DNA of 64,000 nucleotides from an uncultured Pseudomonadota bacterium (GCA_913057905.1 CAJXPB010000002.1:342887-406886), one strand, 5' to 3'. Numbered from the stretch's first letter, positions 51,668 to 61,392 are shown. Numbers and translations: made by a program. The notes: a model not told the origin generated them from the sequence alone.

Positions 51668-54115
51668 TCAGTCCTCGGATTCCGACGGATCTGGCAGCCG
51701 CTTCTGAAGTAACTCTCGCACCATCTGAGGCTCGGCCTTGCCCTGAGTCGCCTGCATGACCTGACCGATGAAGTAGCCGAGCAATTTGCGCTTTCCGTCC
51801 CCGTAGGCATCGACTTGCTCGGTGTTTTCGGCCATCACGTCATCGATGATCGACGCGAGCTGCGAGGAGTCGGTGATCGCTTCGAGACCCTCGCGTTCGA
51901 TGATCGCTTCGGGGCCGTCGCCGGTCTGGAGCATCTCGTCGAGAACCTCTTCACCCACATTGTGAGTGACCCGATCCTCCTGCAGGATATCGACCAGCGC
52001 GGACGCATGTTCTACGGGCGGCGCTTCGTCCTGAAACGCCTCGTCAAATTCTTCGGTGCCGACCTCGGCCCCGACGAGCGGAACGAGTGTGTTGACGAGC
52101 CACTTGGCCGCGGCGTCGGCGCCCCCCTGCTGGCGCATCTTTTCGAAGTATTCGCTCAGCGCAGATGATCCGCTGAGGAGATCCCCCTCGTCGGGAGTGA
52201 GTTCCAAATCCTGCAGGTAGACCTCCAGCCGATCTCGAAGCGCCGGATTCTCCATGCGAGTTTGGTCGCGCGGGGTCGGCTCGTAGCCTTCGACCTCCGC
52301 CCCGCGAGCCACCTCGGTCAACGCGTCGATTCGCTTCTGACGAGCGGCCTTGGCTTCCTCGCGCTTTCGCTCCTTTTCGCGGCGCCGCTGTTCGGCGCGC
52401 CTTTCGGCCTCGCGCTTGCGCTCCTCGGCGCGGCGCGACGCCCAGGTGTCGCGCAGGGTCACGATTCGGTTGTAGACTAGGGAGTCGGGACTCGATTCGC
52501 GCGACTCGCTGATGAAGTAGCCGTTTCGCTCGAACTGGTAGCGCGTGCCCAGGGCGTCCAGACGCACGCTCGGTTCCACAAACCCCTCTTTGACGACCAG
52601 GGATTCTTCGTTGATGTGGTCGGTGTAGTCCCCTTCGGCGCCCCTCGGGTCTTCGACCTCGAACAATCGATCGTAAAGCCGAAGCTCACAGGAGAGCGAG
52701 CGGTCCCGGTCGACCCAGTGGATCGTCCCCGGAATCTCGCGGCCATCGGGCGTCTCACCGCCTCGAGTCTCGGGGTCGTAGGTGACCCGAACTTCGACGA
52801 TCTCTCCGTCGTCGTCGCGCACCACTTCCTGGCACTCGACGACATAGGCCCATCGAAGTCGGACCTCGTTGCCCGGATACAATCGATAGAATCCGTCGGG
52901 CGGATCCTCACGGACATCGTCGCGGTCCACATACAACTCCCCGCCAAACGGAACCATGCGCGACCCTTCGCCGGGCACGTCGTGGGGAAACGACGGCACG
53001 TCGAGCCACTCGATCTCGTCGTCCGGGTAGTTGGTGACCACCACGCGCACCGGATCCTCGACGCACATACGACGGGGCGCCTTTTCGTTCAGATCGTCGC
53101 GGATCGCCGACTCGAGCCGGTTGTACTCAACGCGGTTTTCACTGCGGGCGATTCCGATGGCGTGGCAGAAGTTTCGAATCGATTCGGGCGTGAATCCACG
53201 TCGGCGAAGCCCCGAGATCGTCGGCATGCGCGGATCGTCCCAACCCTCGACGTGCCCCTCGTCGACCAGCCGTTTCAGCCGCCGCTTGCTCGTGATCGTG
53301 TACCCGAGGTTGCGCCGGGCGAATTCGATCTGGCGCGGCTGGTGCTCGACTTCGGTCTCGCGGATAAACCAGTTGTAGACTTCGCGGTTGTTCTCGAATT
53401 CCATCGAGCACAACGAGTGGGTGATGCCCTCGAAGGAATCCTCCAGGCAATGGGCATAGTCGTACATCGGATAGATGCACCACGCCTCGTCGACGTGATG
53501 GTGCTCTTCGTGCAGAATCCGATACATGATCGGATCCCGCATCACCATATTGTCGGATTGCATGTCGATCTTGGCGCGCAGCACATGCTCGCCCTCCTCG
53601 AATTCCCCCGCTCGCATGCGCCGAAACAGATCGAGGCTCTCCTCGGTGTCCCGATCCCGGTACGGCGACTCGGTGCCCGGCTCGTTCCAGTCGCCCCGGT
53701 ACTCTCGGATCTCTTCGGGAGACAGGCTGTCGACGTAGGCCTTGTCCTTTTTGATGAGCCGTTCGGCGAGCTCGTACATCCGCTCGAAATAATCCGAGGC
53801 GAAGTAGAGGTGTTCGCCCCAGTCGGCCCCCAGCCAGGCCACGTCTCGCTTGATCGACTCGACGTACTCCTCTTCCTCGGTGATCGGATTCGTATCGTCG
53901 AACCGCAGGTGAAATTCACCGTCGTAGTCGACGGCGATCGAGTGATTCAATACGATCGAGGTGGCGTGGCCGATGTGAAGATACCCGTTCGGCTCCGGCG
54001 GAAATCGGGTCACGATCGTATCGTGTTTGCCCGACTCCAGATCGTCCTCGATGATATCGCGGATGAAATTGTGCCGGGGGTCGGGACCCCCTTCAGCTTT
54101 TTCGTCACTCGACAC
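51668..54115 (-). CDS. glnS: Glutaminyl-tRNA synthetase with C-terminal YqeY-like domain
   Basis: An 815-residue class-I synthetase charging tRNA-Gln directly. FPPEPNGYLHIGHATSI holds the HIGH motif, followed by FDDTNPITEEEEYVESIKRD; the KMSKS loop is ITSKRRLKRL. Two beta-barrel anticodon domains end near residue 560. A highly charged Arg/Glu-rich helix (about 580-625) links to a C-terminal GatB/YqeY-like domain (ending ATQGKAEPQMVRELLQKRL), a known fusion that may aid tRNA binding. The start is GTG at 54115, with AGGAG 7 bases upstream; the in-frame ATG at 54211 has no such site. Confidence 0.95.
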   Translation of the reverse strand: MSSDEKAEGGPDPRHNFIRDIIEDDLESGKHDTIVTRFPPEPNGYLHIGHATSIVLNHSIAVDYDGEFHLRFDDTNPITEEEEYVESIKRDVAWLGADWGEHLYFASDYFERMYELAERLIKKDKAYVDSLSPEEIREYRGDWNEPGTESPYRDRDTEESLDLFRRMRAGEFEEGEHVLRAKIDMQSDNMVMRDPIMYRILHEEHHHVDEAWCIYPMYDYAHCLEDSFEGITHSLCSMEFENNREVYNWFIRETEVEHQPRQIEFARRNLGYTITSKRRLKRLVDEGHVEGWDDPRMPTISGLRRRGFTPESIRNFCHAIGIARSENRVEYNRLESAIRDDLNEKAPRRMCVEDPVRVVVTNYPDDEIEWLDVPSFPHDVPGEGSRMVPFGGELYVDRDDVREDPPDGFYRLYPGNEVRLRWAYVVECQEVVRDDDGEIVEVRVTYDPETRGGETPDGREIPGTIHWVDRDRSLSCELRLYDRLFEVEDPRGAEGDYTDHINEESLVVKEGFVEPSVRLDALGTRYQFERNGYFISESRESSPDSLVYNRIVTLRDTWASRRAEERKREAERRAEQRRREKERKREEAKAARQKRIDALTEVARGAEVEGYEPTPRDQTRMENPALRDRLEVYLQDLELTPDEGDLLSGSSALSEYFEKMRQQGGADAAAKWLVNTLVPLVGAEVGTEEFDEAFQDEAPPVEHASALVDILQEDRVTHNVGEEVLDEMLQTGDGPEAIIEREGLEAITDSSQLASIIDDVMAENTEQVDAYGDGKRKLLGYFIGQVMQATQGKAEPQMVRELLQKRLPDPSESED

Positions 54116-54260
54116 GTGTAGCTCCTGATCGGCTGCGGCAAGGCCCGGAGGATTCCGGGAGGAGAGAGCATTGCAGCCGACGAACATAGACCGACGCTGT
54201 GCGATACTCAAACGTCACGGGACGTCCCCACCAAAACGACCCTTCGATGTTGACTATCGT

Positions 54261-54289
54261 ATAATAAACACATCGGAGTGTTTCTCCAA
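54261..54289 (-). promoter_or_regulatory. Candidate glnS promoter with an internal dyad
   Basis: On the minus strand, -35 TTGGAG (54289-54284), a 17-bp spacer and -10 TATTAT (54266-54261) lie about 145 bp before the glnS start in an AT-rich island. The spacer region holds a perfect inverted repeat AAACAC-ATCGGA-GTGTTT (54266-54283), a possible operator. Confidence 0.4.
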
Positions 54290-54297
54290 CCCTCCGG

Positions 54298-56784
54298 TCA
54301 AGACTCTCCATATCCCGGCTGAGGTTCCAAGAGCAGTCCAGACACAAGCCGAACCTCTGCGGACTCCGGTCGACTCCGCGCCAGTAGATCGCAGGCGCGA
54401 CGGTGGACGACCTCGAGCTGCAGCTCCGAATCGGCGAGTTCGGCCAACTTGCGGCGCAGTCCCCGAGTGGTCGGCCGAAGTAGCCGATCGCGAAACCGGT
54501 CGACATCCGGGATCGTCAGCCCCTCCTCCTCGATGGCCCGTCGGATTCGACACCAGATTTGACGCTGCGGTGCATCCAGTTCCAGCGGGCTCGGCGCCAG
54601 ACGCACGGCCTCGAGCACCGCATTGCGCCGGCACACCCACTTCATCGCGCGTTCCCAGAGAGGATCGTCGAAGGCGGCCGATTCGACCTGCAGTTCGGCA
54701 TCGGCCAATGCGACGAGGCTTCCCGCAAGATGGGAGCGTCGTGCTTCGAGTTGGTCCTCCGAGACCAGAAGCCACCCGCCGAGCGAACCCTCCGCGTCTA
54801 CCTGCGAACCGGATGAGCGTAACCAGCGGACCCAGAGTCGGCGGCCAAGCACGGGTCCAACGGCCCGCTGCAGCGTCGGATCTTCGCCCTCACCGAAGAC
54901 CTCACCTTCCGGAGGGCCGAGCCGCCTCGCCAGCGCATCCAACTTTGTGATGGCGCCCAGGGGATCTCGCTGGCGAATCGGCTCTCCCATCCTCTCGGCC
55001 CCCAGCCTCTCGGACGTCTCCGTCTGGGCGGAGTCACGCGCGTCGTCCCCACGGACCAGATCCGACCGAACGGCGGGCTCGTCGCCTCCCTCCTCATCCC
55101 CGTCCAGCGACTCCGCGGCCACGAATGCCGTCCCGGTTCTTCGCGCATGCCCGAGCTTTCGGCGCAGATTCCGCCTCAACCCCAGAGTATCGGTCCATCC
55201 TTCGGGTCGGGGTAGATACACGTCGACCCGGTCGTGGGGCCCCCCGGGCCGAAGCAGCCGGCCGATTCGCTGTTCGACGACGAGCGGGCTGTAGGGCAGA
55301 TCCGCCATCACCACGCAGCCGCAATCCTGCAGGTTGACTCCCTCGGACAAACAGTCGGTGCTGACCAGAACCGACAGTTGCTGATGAGTCGGAAGCCAGT
55401 GGTGCTGGGCCCCGGGAGCGAAACGCCGCAGCGCCTCGTCGGTCGAGGTGCGACCCAGACCGGTGACCTCGGCCCCGCCCCCGGTGACCAGACCGACGCC
55501 CGTCCGATGTCCCACTCGTTCTCGGACCGCCCTGAACAACCCGCGCGCCGCCCGACGATACCGCGTAAACACCAGGACTTTCCGCTCGCTGTCGTCGATG
55601 AGATCCACGATGGCGTCGGTGGCGCCCTGACCCTCCTCGAGCGCCGCAGCCGCGCGGTCGACGAGTTCCTCCAGAATGGCGCGATCCGCTTCGACACCCT
55701 CGGGCTCCCCGCTGCTTGCTTCCGGGTCATACAAGAACGGGAAGACCTCCTGTGTCATGCCCCCTCCACCCCGACCGAAGAGATCTCGAAATCTCTGTCG
55801 GCTCAGGCTTCGGCCGTTGGCATCCGCCTCGAGCCAACGACGATGATACTCCAGAAGCCTCTCGAGCGTGTCGTGCAGGGCGTGAGGGCCGCTCTCCCAG
55901 CACCGCAGCATGTGCTCGACGAACAGTTGGCGCGGCCAACTCTCGGCCATCGCCTCGAAGGTCATATCGCGCAGGTCCGACTCCAGATGGCCCCAGATCC
56001 AGGCCTCCGCGGACCCCGGCTCGTACGGCAACGTCTTCAACGACGTCGACGGTCGCCTTCCAAACCCCGACTCCGATGGCGGATGCGTCCGACGCACGAC
56101 GACCTGCTCGACAATTTCGGTCAGATCGACGGCCAGCTCCGCCTCCGATGCCTCTGCTCGCTGAAATGCCTCGCGGAGGTCCCAGCCGACCTGGCCCCTG
56201 AGGTCATCCTCCGCCAGAAACAGGCTGAGTAGGTGATACAGATCCCAGATGCTGTTGCAGACGGGTGTGGCCGTCAGCAACACCACAGTGGCCCGGGCTG
56301 CCAGCTCCGCAAGTTCCTCGGAGCGGTTGGCCCTTGGATTTCGAAACCGATGGGCTTCGTCGACGATCACGACCGACGGCTCGGGCGTCCCCCAGTCGGC
56401 CGACCGCCGACTCAGTTCGGTATGAGAGACGATCCGGACATCTTCGATGTGCGCGCGACGCGATGCGGTACGCCATTGCGCCCGCAACCTCGCCGGTACA
56501 CAGAGACCGACGGCTCCGCCGCGACCGCGGATGCGGGCGTCTCGGGCGAGCGCCTCGCAGATCCCGAGCCCGATCCGGGTCTTTCCCAGCCCGACGGCGT
56601 CGGCGACCAGGACTCCACCCCAGCGGCGCGCCAGCCCGATCCCTCGCTGCACCGCCGCCGCCTGGAACGGCGCCAGCTCGAGTTCCCCGACCGAAGTCGG
56701 TTCCCCGTCCAGGTTTTCGTTCCGGCCGGCCCGTATCGCGCGGCGAACCCACTGTGTCGACGTCTCGACATCCGTCGACGCCAT
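54298..56784 (-). CDS. SNF2-family helicase, partner of the adjacent methyltransferase
   Basis: An 828-residue superfamily-2 ATPase. Walker A DAVGLGKT (62-69), DEAH box VDEAHRFRNP (about 141-150), TATP (171-174), then helicase-C motifs VLVFTRYRRAARGLF, LVSTDCLSEGVNLQDC and the arginine-finger motif QRIGRLLRPG. The C-terminal 300 residues are helical and match nothing I know. No nuclease motif is evident. The ATG at 56784 overlaps the methyltransferase stop as TGATG, with GGGAGG 8 bases upstream, so translation is coupled. DrmD of DISARM is a comparable SNF2 enzyme, but drmA, drmB and drmC are missing here. Most likely DNA translocase of a two-gene defence or modification unit. Confidence 0.8.
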   Translation of the reverse strand: MASTDVETSTQWVRRAIRAGRNENLDGEPTSVGELELAPFQAAAVQRGIGLARRWGGVLVADAVGLGKTRIGLGICEALARDARIRGRGGAVGLCVPARLRAQWRTASRRAHIEDVRIVSHTELSRRSADWGTPEPSVVIVDEAHRFRNPRANRSEELAELAARATVVLLTATPVCNSIWDLYHLLSLFLAEDDLRGQVGWDLREAFQRAEASEAELAVDLTEIVEQVVVRRTHPPSESGFGRRPSTSLKTLPYEPGSAEAWIWGHLESDLRDMTFEAMAESWPRQLFVEHMLRCWESGPHALHDTLERLLEYHRRWLEADANGRSLSRQRFRDLFGRGGGGMTQEVFPFLYDPEASSGEPEGVEADRAILEELVDRAAAALEEGQGATDAIVDLIDDSERKVLVFTRYRRAARGLFRAVRERVGHRTGVGLVTGGGAEVTGLGRTSTDEALRRFAPGAQHHWLPTHQQLSVLVSTDCLSEGVNLQDCGCVVMADLPYSPLVVEQRIGRLLRPGGPHDRVDVYLPRPEGWTDTLGLRRNLRRKLGHARRTGTAFVAAESLDGDEEGGDEPAVRSDLVRGDDARDSAQTETSERLGAERMGEPIRQRDPLGAITKLDALARRLGPPEGEVFGEGEDPTLQRAVGPVLGRRLWVRWLRSSGSQVDAEGSLGGWLLVSEDQLEARRSHLAGSLVALADAELQVESAAFDDPLWERAMKWVCRRNAVLEAVRLAPSPLELDAPQRQIWCRIRRAIEEEGLTIPDVDRFRDRLLRPTTRGLRRKLAELADSELQLEVVHRRACDLLARSRPESAEVRLVSGLLLEPQPGYGES

Positions 56785-59700
56785 CAGGCCGCCTCCCGAC
56801 GAGTGGGCTGGGCGGGCAGCCAATCGCGCAGGGCAGCGAGTTCGCTGCTGTCAAGCTCGAAACAATCGGCCACGCATGCGTCGACGAGCCCCGACTCCGC
56901 CGGGCCGGGCTCCGAAGTGACCACCTTCACCAGCCGGGTGGCCGCCCGGTCGACGGTGGGGCCCTCTCCGGTCAACCAGTGCGCCAACGACGCCGGCAGG
57001 GGCAGAAGGCGCATCACCCACGCCAGATGGCGTCGCCATCCGCCGCGCGCCCGTTCGGCCACGGCCCGCGCCACTCCCCTCAGTGGAGCACTGTTGAGGA
57101 CGGCGGTCAGAACCTGCGCTCGCTCCGAATCCTTCGCACCGATGAAGTAGACGGTGTTCAGAGGGATGCTCTCCGAATCGGCGACGGCCGCCTCGAGCAT
57201 CGGTCCCATGTCTCGCCAGACAACCTTCGGGCCATGGAGTCCGCGGTTTAGCCGAAAAATCTCCCAGGGCTTCATGCCGGGCCGATGATCGGCGCGCTCC
57301 GCCAGATCGTCGCGATGTTGTTCAAAATACGCCTCCAGCGGACCGGGCGCTGACTCGAGCGGCCGCCCCGCCTCGTCGTACCCCCAGATGAGATAGTCCT
57401 CCGGGCGCACCGCCCCGGCACGCACGTCCCTTCCACCGAAGACGGGTCGAAACCAACTCTCCGGCACCCCCTGGTCGATCCAGCCCTCGACCTCGCTGGC
57501 TTCTCGCACGAAGACGCGGTTTCGGCCGGTCATCACGCCCCGTTTCGGCCCCAGACCGTCGTAGCTGCCCAGCGGCGACGATACCTCCCGCATGGTTGCG
57601 ATCACCTGCTGGATCGGCGGAGGAACCAACACCCAGGGCTCCCGCATATCCCGACCGACCGCCGGCAGCCTCTCCGGGCTGCACTCCCACTGGACGCGCC
57701 GGTCCCCTCGCCAGATGGTCATCTTCAAACGACGGCCGACCCGGCCGGAACGTGGCCTCACACGCCCGGGCCTGCCACGGCGCCGCCCGGCGCCCCCCGC
57801 ACTCTCCGGATCTCCGACTCGTCGCAACTGAAGTATCGCCGGATACACCGTGGCATCGAACAGGTTTCGGTCGCTCTCCGAGAGGTCCTCCAGAGCCACG
57901 ATCTCGTGGTCGGTCAACACTCCGCGCAGACTCGCTCCGGACAGTGACCCGAAGAGCTTCACCGGTACCAGAGCTCCCAGACGGCCGCCATCGGCCAACA
58001 ACTCCGTGGCACGCTCCACGAACAGCGCCGCCATGTCGACCTGAGTCCCGAAGGGCTGACGAATCCCGTAGGTCGAAGCCTCCGGCCAGAGGCTGGAATC
58101 GAAACTGCGGTATCTGGCCTTCAACAACCCCTTTTGCGAACGGTCCATCCGATGGGAGCGCACCCACGGTGGGTTGGTCACGATGACATCGAAGCCGTCG
58201 TCGTCGACGATACCGCCAAACCGCGACTCGTAGCTGAATCCGACGGCCGACGTCCGGTCCTTCTCCAGGTCCTCCAGAACCGATTCGATCGCATCGATCT
58301 GCGCGTCGAGCGCCTCGAGCTGCTCGACCGCGTCCTCGTCGACATTGGATGTCTCTCCGAAGAGATCCTCGGAGTTCATCATTCGCCGCAATGGCTCGGC
58401 GCGCTGCTCGAGCCGAGAGCGCCGCCCCTCCAGGACCGCTTCGTGCATGGAGCGCTCGACCGCCTCCATGCGCCGCCTGACCCGGAGCTTCTCGTCGCCG
58501 TGGGTCTCCAGATACCTCGCCTGCAACGCTTCCAACCTGTCGGTTTGCTTGGCCAACCCCTGCGGCCCGACCGCCGATGAAAACGCGTCGACCCCCTCTG
58601 CTGAACCTTCGGAGCTCAATGTCACGGTGTCGATCGGCGAGATCAGGGAGTTGCCGCAGGCGATCCGGTGACCCAGATTGGGCAGTGGAGCCATCGAATC
58701 GATCGGCCCGGAGGGGGCGACCTCGAAGATGGCGAGCCAGAGGCGTAACTCACAGATGCGCACCGCCGTGCGCTGCAGATCGACGCCGAAGAGATGTCGG
58801 TGGATAAGCTGCGCACGCCGGCGGTCGGCCGACGTCCCGGGAAGTTCGAGCTGAAGGCCGTCGTAGCAGGCCTCCAGCCGTCGCAGGGCCTCCAAGAGAA
58901 ATGCACCCGTTCCGACCGCCGGGTCGAGCACACTGATACCCTCCAGAGCTCGAGCCAGCGAATCGCGCGCCTCGGGCTGGCCGGGTGGTCGCCCCTCTCC
59001 GACGAGGGCCCGACAGACCTCCGCGTCGACTCCGGTTTCGTCGGCCAGAAAGCCACTCAGCGCGTCGACGACGATGCTTCGAACCAGGTCGCGTGGCGTA
59101 TAAAAGCTACCAGAGGAGTGACGGAGGCCCCCGTACATCAACCCCTCGAAGACCTTCCCCAGCATCTCCGGATCGACCGCATGGGTCTCGTCAGCCCCCT
59201 CGGCCGGGGTCGTCGCAAAGTAGAAACGTTCCAGAAGCCCCTCGATGATCGGCCCCCAGACCCCGTTTGGCACATCCAGCTCTGGGTACTCCTCCTCGAG
59301 CGCCAGCGGCTCGAAGAGTCCACCGTTGAGAAACGGGATCTCCCCGAGATCCTCGACTTCCTCGGGACGGTGTCCAACCGGTCGATTCAGGGCACCAAAA
59401 AAGAGCGGGCGCAACACGGTGCGGTAAAAACTCTCGCCTCGGCCGCGCGCCTGGCGGAGGTGTCGCACCACGAAACGCCGATCGTCGTCCAGGGCCTGGC
59501 GCCTCTGCACGAAATACAGAAAGACGATCCGCAGAAGCGTCGCCAGTGCGATGTCGTGGCGCTCTCGATCGTCTTCGGGCCCCGCAACCATCGCCTCTTT
59601 GAGTTGCTCCAGGCCATCGGAGAACCCCTCGAAAAACTCCCGCGTCAGTTGGTCCTGTGAGGCGACCTCGCGCATATGACGTCGGAAGGCGTCGGCACCA

Positions 59701-60158
59701 TCCACGACATCGGCGTCGGCCATGTGTCCGAGTCGCATCGACTCCCACTGGCGAAGCCCCACCGGATCCGGATTGTCGAGTTCGGTCTCCAGCCAGCGGA
59801 CAAATCGCCGTCCCCCCGGCCTCTCGTCCGCGAAGCCGACCGAGATTCGCCCATCGCAGACCCACCACCAGACGACACATACATCGGGGTTGTGCCTGCC
59901 CGTCGCCAGAACCGCCCGCCGTACGACGCGATACGAACAGTCCCCCCGGGCGAGCAGGATCCGGTAGCCGGCCCCGGCCGCAAAGATCTCGACCGACTCG
60001 AACCCGCCGACATCTTCGGGCTCGAGCCCCCACGCGGGCGCTGCTTGTTCCGGAAGACGATCGCGCACGAGGGCCACATCGAGCTGGCGACCAAGAGCGG
60101 TCCAGTCCCGACTGCGAAGATTCTCTGCCAACCGCTGCACCGACTCCGCCGCATCCAT
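56784..60158 (-). CDS. Eco57I-class adenine-specific DNA methyltransferase
   Basis: A 1124-residue N6-adenine methyltransferase. After a 330-residue N-terminal domain comes SSGSFYTPRDLVRSIV (about residues 345-360), SAM motif I LDPAVGTGAFLLEAL (about 408) and catalytic motif IV VTNPPW (about 658-663). A helical insert of 150 residues separates I and IV, and the C-terminal third is a target-recognition-type region containing an Arg/Gly-rich basic patch (near residue 800). The N-terminus shows no PD-(D/E)xK nuclease signature that I can see. The start at 60158 has AGGGGG upstream. Coupled by TGATG to the SNF2 helicase. Modifies host DNA, probably as self-recognition in defence. Confidence 0.85.
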   Translation of the reverse strand: MDAAESVQRLAENLRSRDWTALGRQLDVALVRDRLPEQAAPAWGLEPEDVGGFESVEIFAAGAGYRILLARGDCSYRVVRRAVLATGRHNPDVCVVWWWVCDGRISVGFADERPGGRRFVRWLETELDNPDPVGLRQWESMRLGHMADADVVDGADAFRRHMREVASQDQLTREFFEGFSDGLEQLKEAMVAGPEDDRERHDIALATLLRIVFLYFVQRRQALDDDRRFVVRHLRQARGRGESFYRTVLRPLFFGALNRPVGHRPEEVEDLGEIPFLNGGLFEPLALEEEYPELDVPNGVWGPIIEGLLERFYFATTPAEGADETHAVDPEMLGKVFEGLMYGGLRHSSGSFYTPRDLVRSIVVDALSGFLADETGVDAEVCRALVGEGRPPGQPEARDSLARALEGISVLDPAVGTGAFLLEALRRLEACYDGLQLELPGTSADRRRAQLIHRHLFGVDLQRTAVRICELRLWLAIFEVAPSGPIDSMAPLPNLGHRIACGNSLISPIDTVTLSSEGSAEGVDAFSSAVGPQGLAKQTDRLEALQARYLETHGDEKLRVRRRMEAVERSMHEAVLEGRRSRLEQRAEPLRRMMNSEDLFGETSNVDEDAVEQLEALDAQIDAIESVLEDLEKDRTSAVGFSYESRFGGIVDDDGFDVIVTNPPWVRSHRMDRSQKGLLKARYRSFDSSLWPEASTYGIRQPFGTQVDMAALFVERATELLADGGRLGALVPVKLFGSLSGASLRGVLTDHEIVALEDLSESDRNLFDATVYPAILQLRRVGDPESAGGAGRRRGRPGRVRPRSGRVGRRLKMTIWRGDRRVQWECSPERLPAVGRDMREPWVLVPPPIQQVIATMREVSSPLGSYDGLGPKRGVMTGRNRVFVREASEVEGWIDQGVPESWFRPVFGGRDVRAGAVRPEDYLIWGYDEAGRPLESAPGPLEAYFEQHRDDLAERADHRPGMKPWEIFRLNRGLHGPKVVWRDMGPMLEAAVADSESIPLNTVYFIGAKDSERAQVLTAVLNSAPLRGVARAVAERARGGWRRHLAWVMRLLPLPASLAHWLTGEGPTVDRAATRLVKVVTSEPGPAESGLVDACVADCFELDSSELAALRDWLPAQPTRREAA

Positions 60159-60174
60159 CGTTCCCCCTGTTTCG

Positions 60175-60196
60175 GATCATGACCTCCCTCATGATC
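60175..60196. promoter_or_regulatory. Perfect 8-bp inverted repeat upstream of the methyltransferase gene
   Basis: GATCATGA, CCTCCC, TCATGATC: a perfect 22-bp palindrome starting 17 bp before the methyltransferase ATG, between it and the upstream radical-SAM gene. It could be an operator for autoregulation of the methyltransferase-helicase unit, or end the transcript of the upstream gene; read on the plus strand it is followed by TGTTTT. Confidence 0.45.
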
Positions 60197-60261
60197 TGTT
60201 TTCGACGGATCGATGCATTTGTTTCACATTTCTCGCCGCGACTCCCGACCGACGGCCCTCG

Positions 60262-61392
60262 TCAACCGGCGTCGCGATACCTGGCCAACTGCACGGGCTG
60301 ACGCTCGCGCCCCCAGTCACCCGGCGACTCCTCTTCGAAGACGCCGGCACACGGGGTCCCGCAGAATTCGCAGCACCCGCGGGCATCGAGATTCCATTCG
60401 CCGAGCTCGTACCAGTCTCGCTCGATGATGCGTTCCCCACATTCGTGGCAATACGTGCTGTCACCGTCGATATCGTGGATATTTCCCACGTAGGCGTACC
60501 GCAGACCCGCATCGAGGGCGATCTGTCGGGCACGTTTGAGCGTCGAGGCCGGCGTGCGGGGCGTATCCTTCATTTTGTAGTCGGGATGAAACGCCGAGAA
60601 ATGGATCGGTACGTCGACCCCGAGATGCTCGACCACCCATTCAGCCATCGACTCGAGTTCCTCGGGCTCGTCGTTCTCGCCCGGAATGATGAGATTCGTG
60701 ATCTCGTACCAGACGTCGGTCTCGGCCTCCAAATACTCCAGGGTATCCAACACCGGCTGCAGGTCCCCGACTGCGAGCCGTTTGTAGAAGTCCTGGGTGA
60801 AGGCCTTCAGGTCGATGTTGACCGCGTCCATGTGGTCGTAGAACTCTCGGCGCGGCGCATCGTTGATGTACCCGGCTGATACGGCCACGGCCTTGATGCC
60901 GCGCTCGCGACAGGCGTCGGCGACGTCCATCGCGTACTCCATGAAGATCACCGGATCGTTGTAGGTGAACGCCACGCTACGACATCCCAACTCGTCCGCG
61001 GCGCGGGCCAGTGTCTGCGGGGCCGCCTGATCCGCCAGGGTATGGATCTCACGAGACTTGCTTATGTCGTGGTTCTGGCAGAATTTACACGCCAGATTGC
61101 AACCCGCGGTGCCGAACGAGAGGACCGGCGTCCCGGGCAGATAATGGTTCAACGGCTTCTTTTCGATCGGGTCGATACAGAACCCGCTGGAGCGGCCGTA
61201 CGTGGTTAGGACCACCTCGTCGCCCTCCCGCTTGCGCACAAAGCACATCCCTCGCTGGCCTTCATTGAGCTTGCAGGCCCGCGGACACACGTCGCAGCGG
61301 ATCTTCCCGTCGTCGAGTTTGGTCCAGTAGTCGGTCGAGACCGTGAATTTTTCCTCGGATCCGTCCATGACACTTCGCCGTCCGTTGATCAT
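60262..61392 (-). CDS. amrS: AmmeMemoRadiSam system radical-SAM enzyme
   Basis: A 376-residue radical-SAM protein. The [4Fe-4S] motif is CNLACKFC (Cys98, Cys102, Cys105) in FGTAGCNLACKFCQNH. An N-terminal Cys cluster (CDVCPRACKL...GMC, Cys33/36/40/50) and a C-terminal Cys-rich segment (CHECGE, CCEFCGTPC) may bind metal or a second cluster. The family resembles pyruvate formate-lyase-activating enzymes and belongs to the AmmeMemoRadiSam set; the reaction is unknown. The start at 61392 has GAGGTG upstream. It is divergent from the Memo-like gene (87 bp). Confidence 0.9.
   Translation of the reverse strand: MINGRRSVMDGSEEKFTVSTDYWTKLDDGKIRCDVCPRACKLNEGQRGMCFVRKREGDEVVLTTYGRSSGFCIDPIEKKPLNHYLPGTPVLSFGTAGCNLACKFCQNHDISKSREIHTLADQAAPQTLARAADELGCRSVAFTYNDPVIFMEYAMDVADACRERGIKAVAVSAGYINDAPRREFYDHMDAVNIDLKAFTQDFYKRLAVGDLQPVLDTLEYLEAETDVWYEITNLIIPGENDEPEELESMAEWVVEHLGVDVPIHFSAFHPDYKMKDTPRTPASTLKRARQIALDAGLRYAYVGNIHDIDGDSTYCHECGERIIERDWYELGEWNLDARGCCEFCGTPCAGVFEEESPGDWGRERQPVQLARYRDAG

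Noticed and set aside
54298..60158. Complete DISARM or BREX system
   Set aside because: DISARM needs DrmA, DrmB and DrmC and BREX needs PglZ and BrxC; the flanking genes are glnS and a radical-SAM gene, so only a methyltransferase and a helicase are present.
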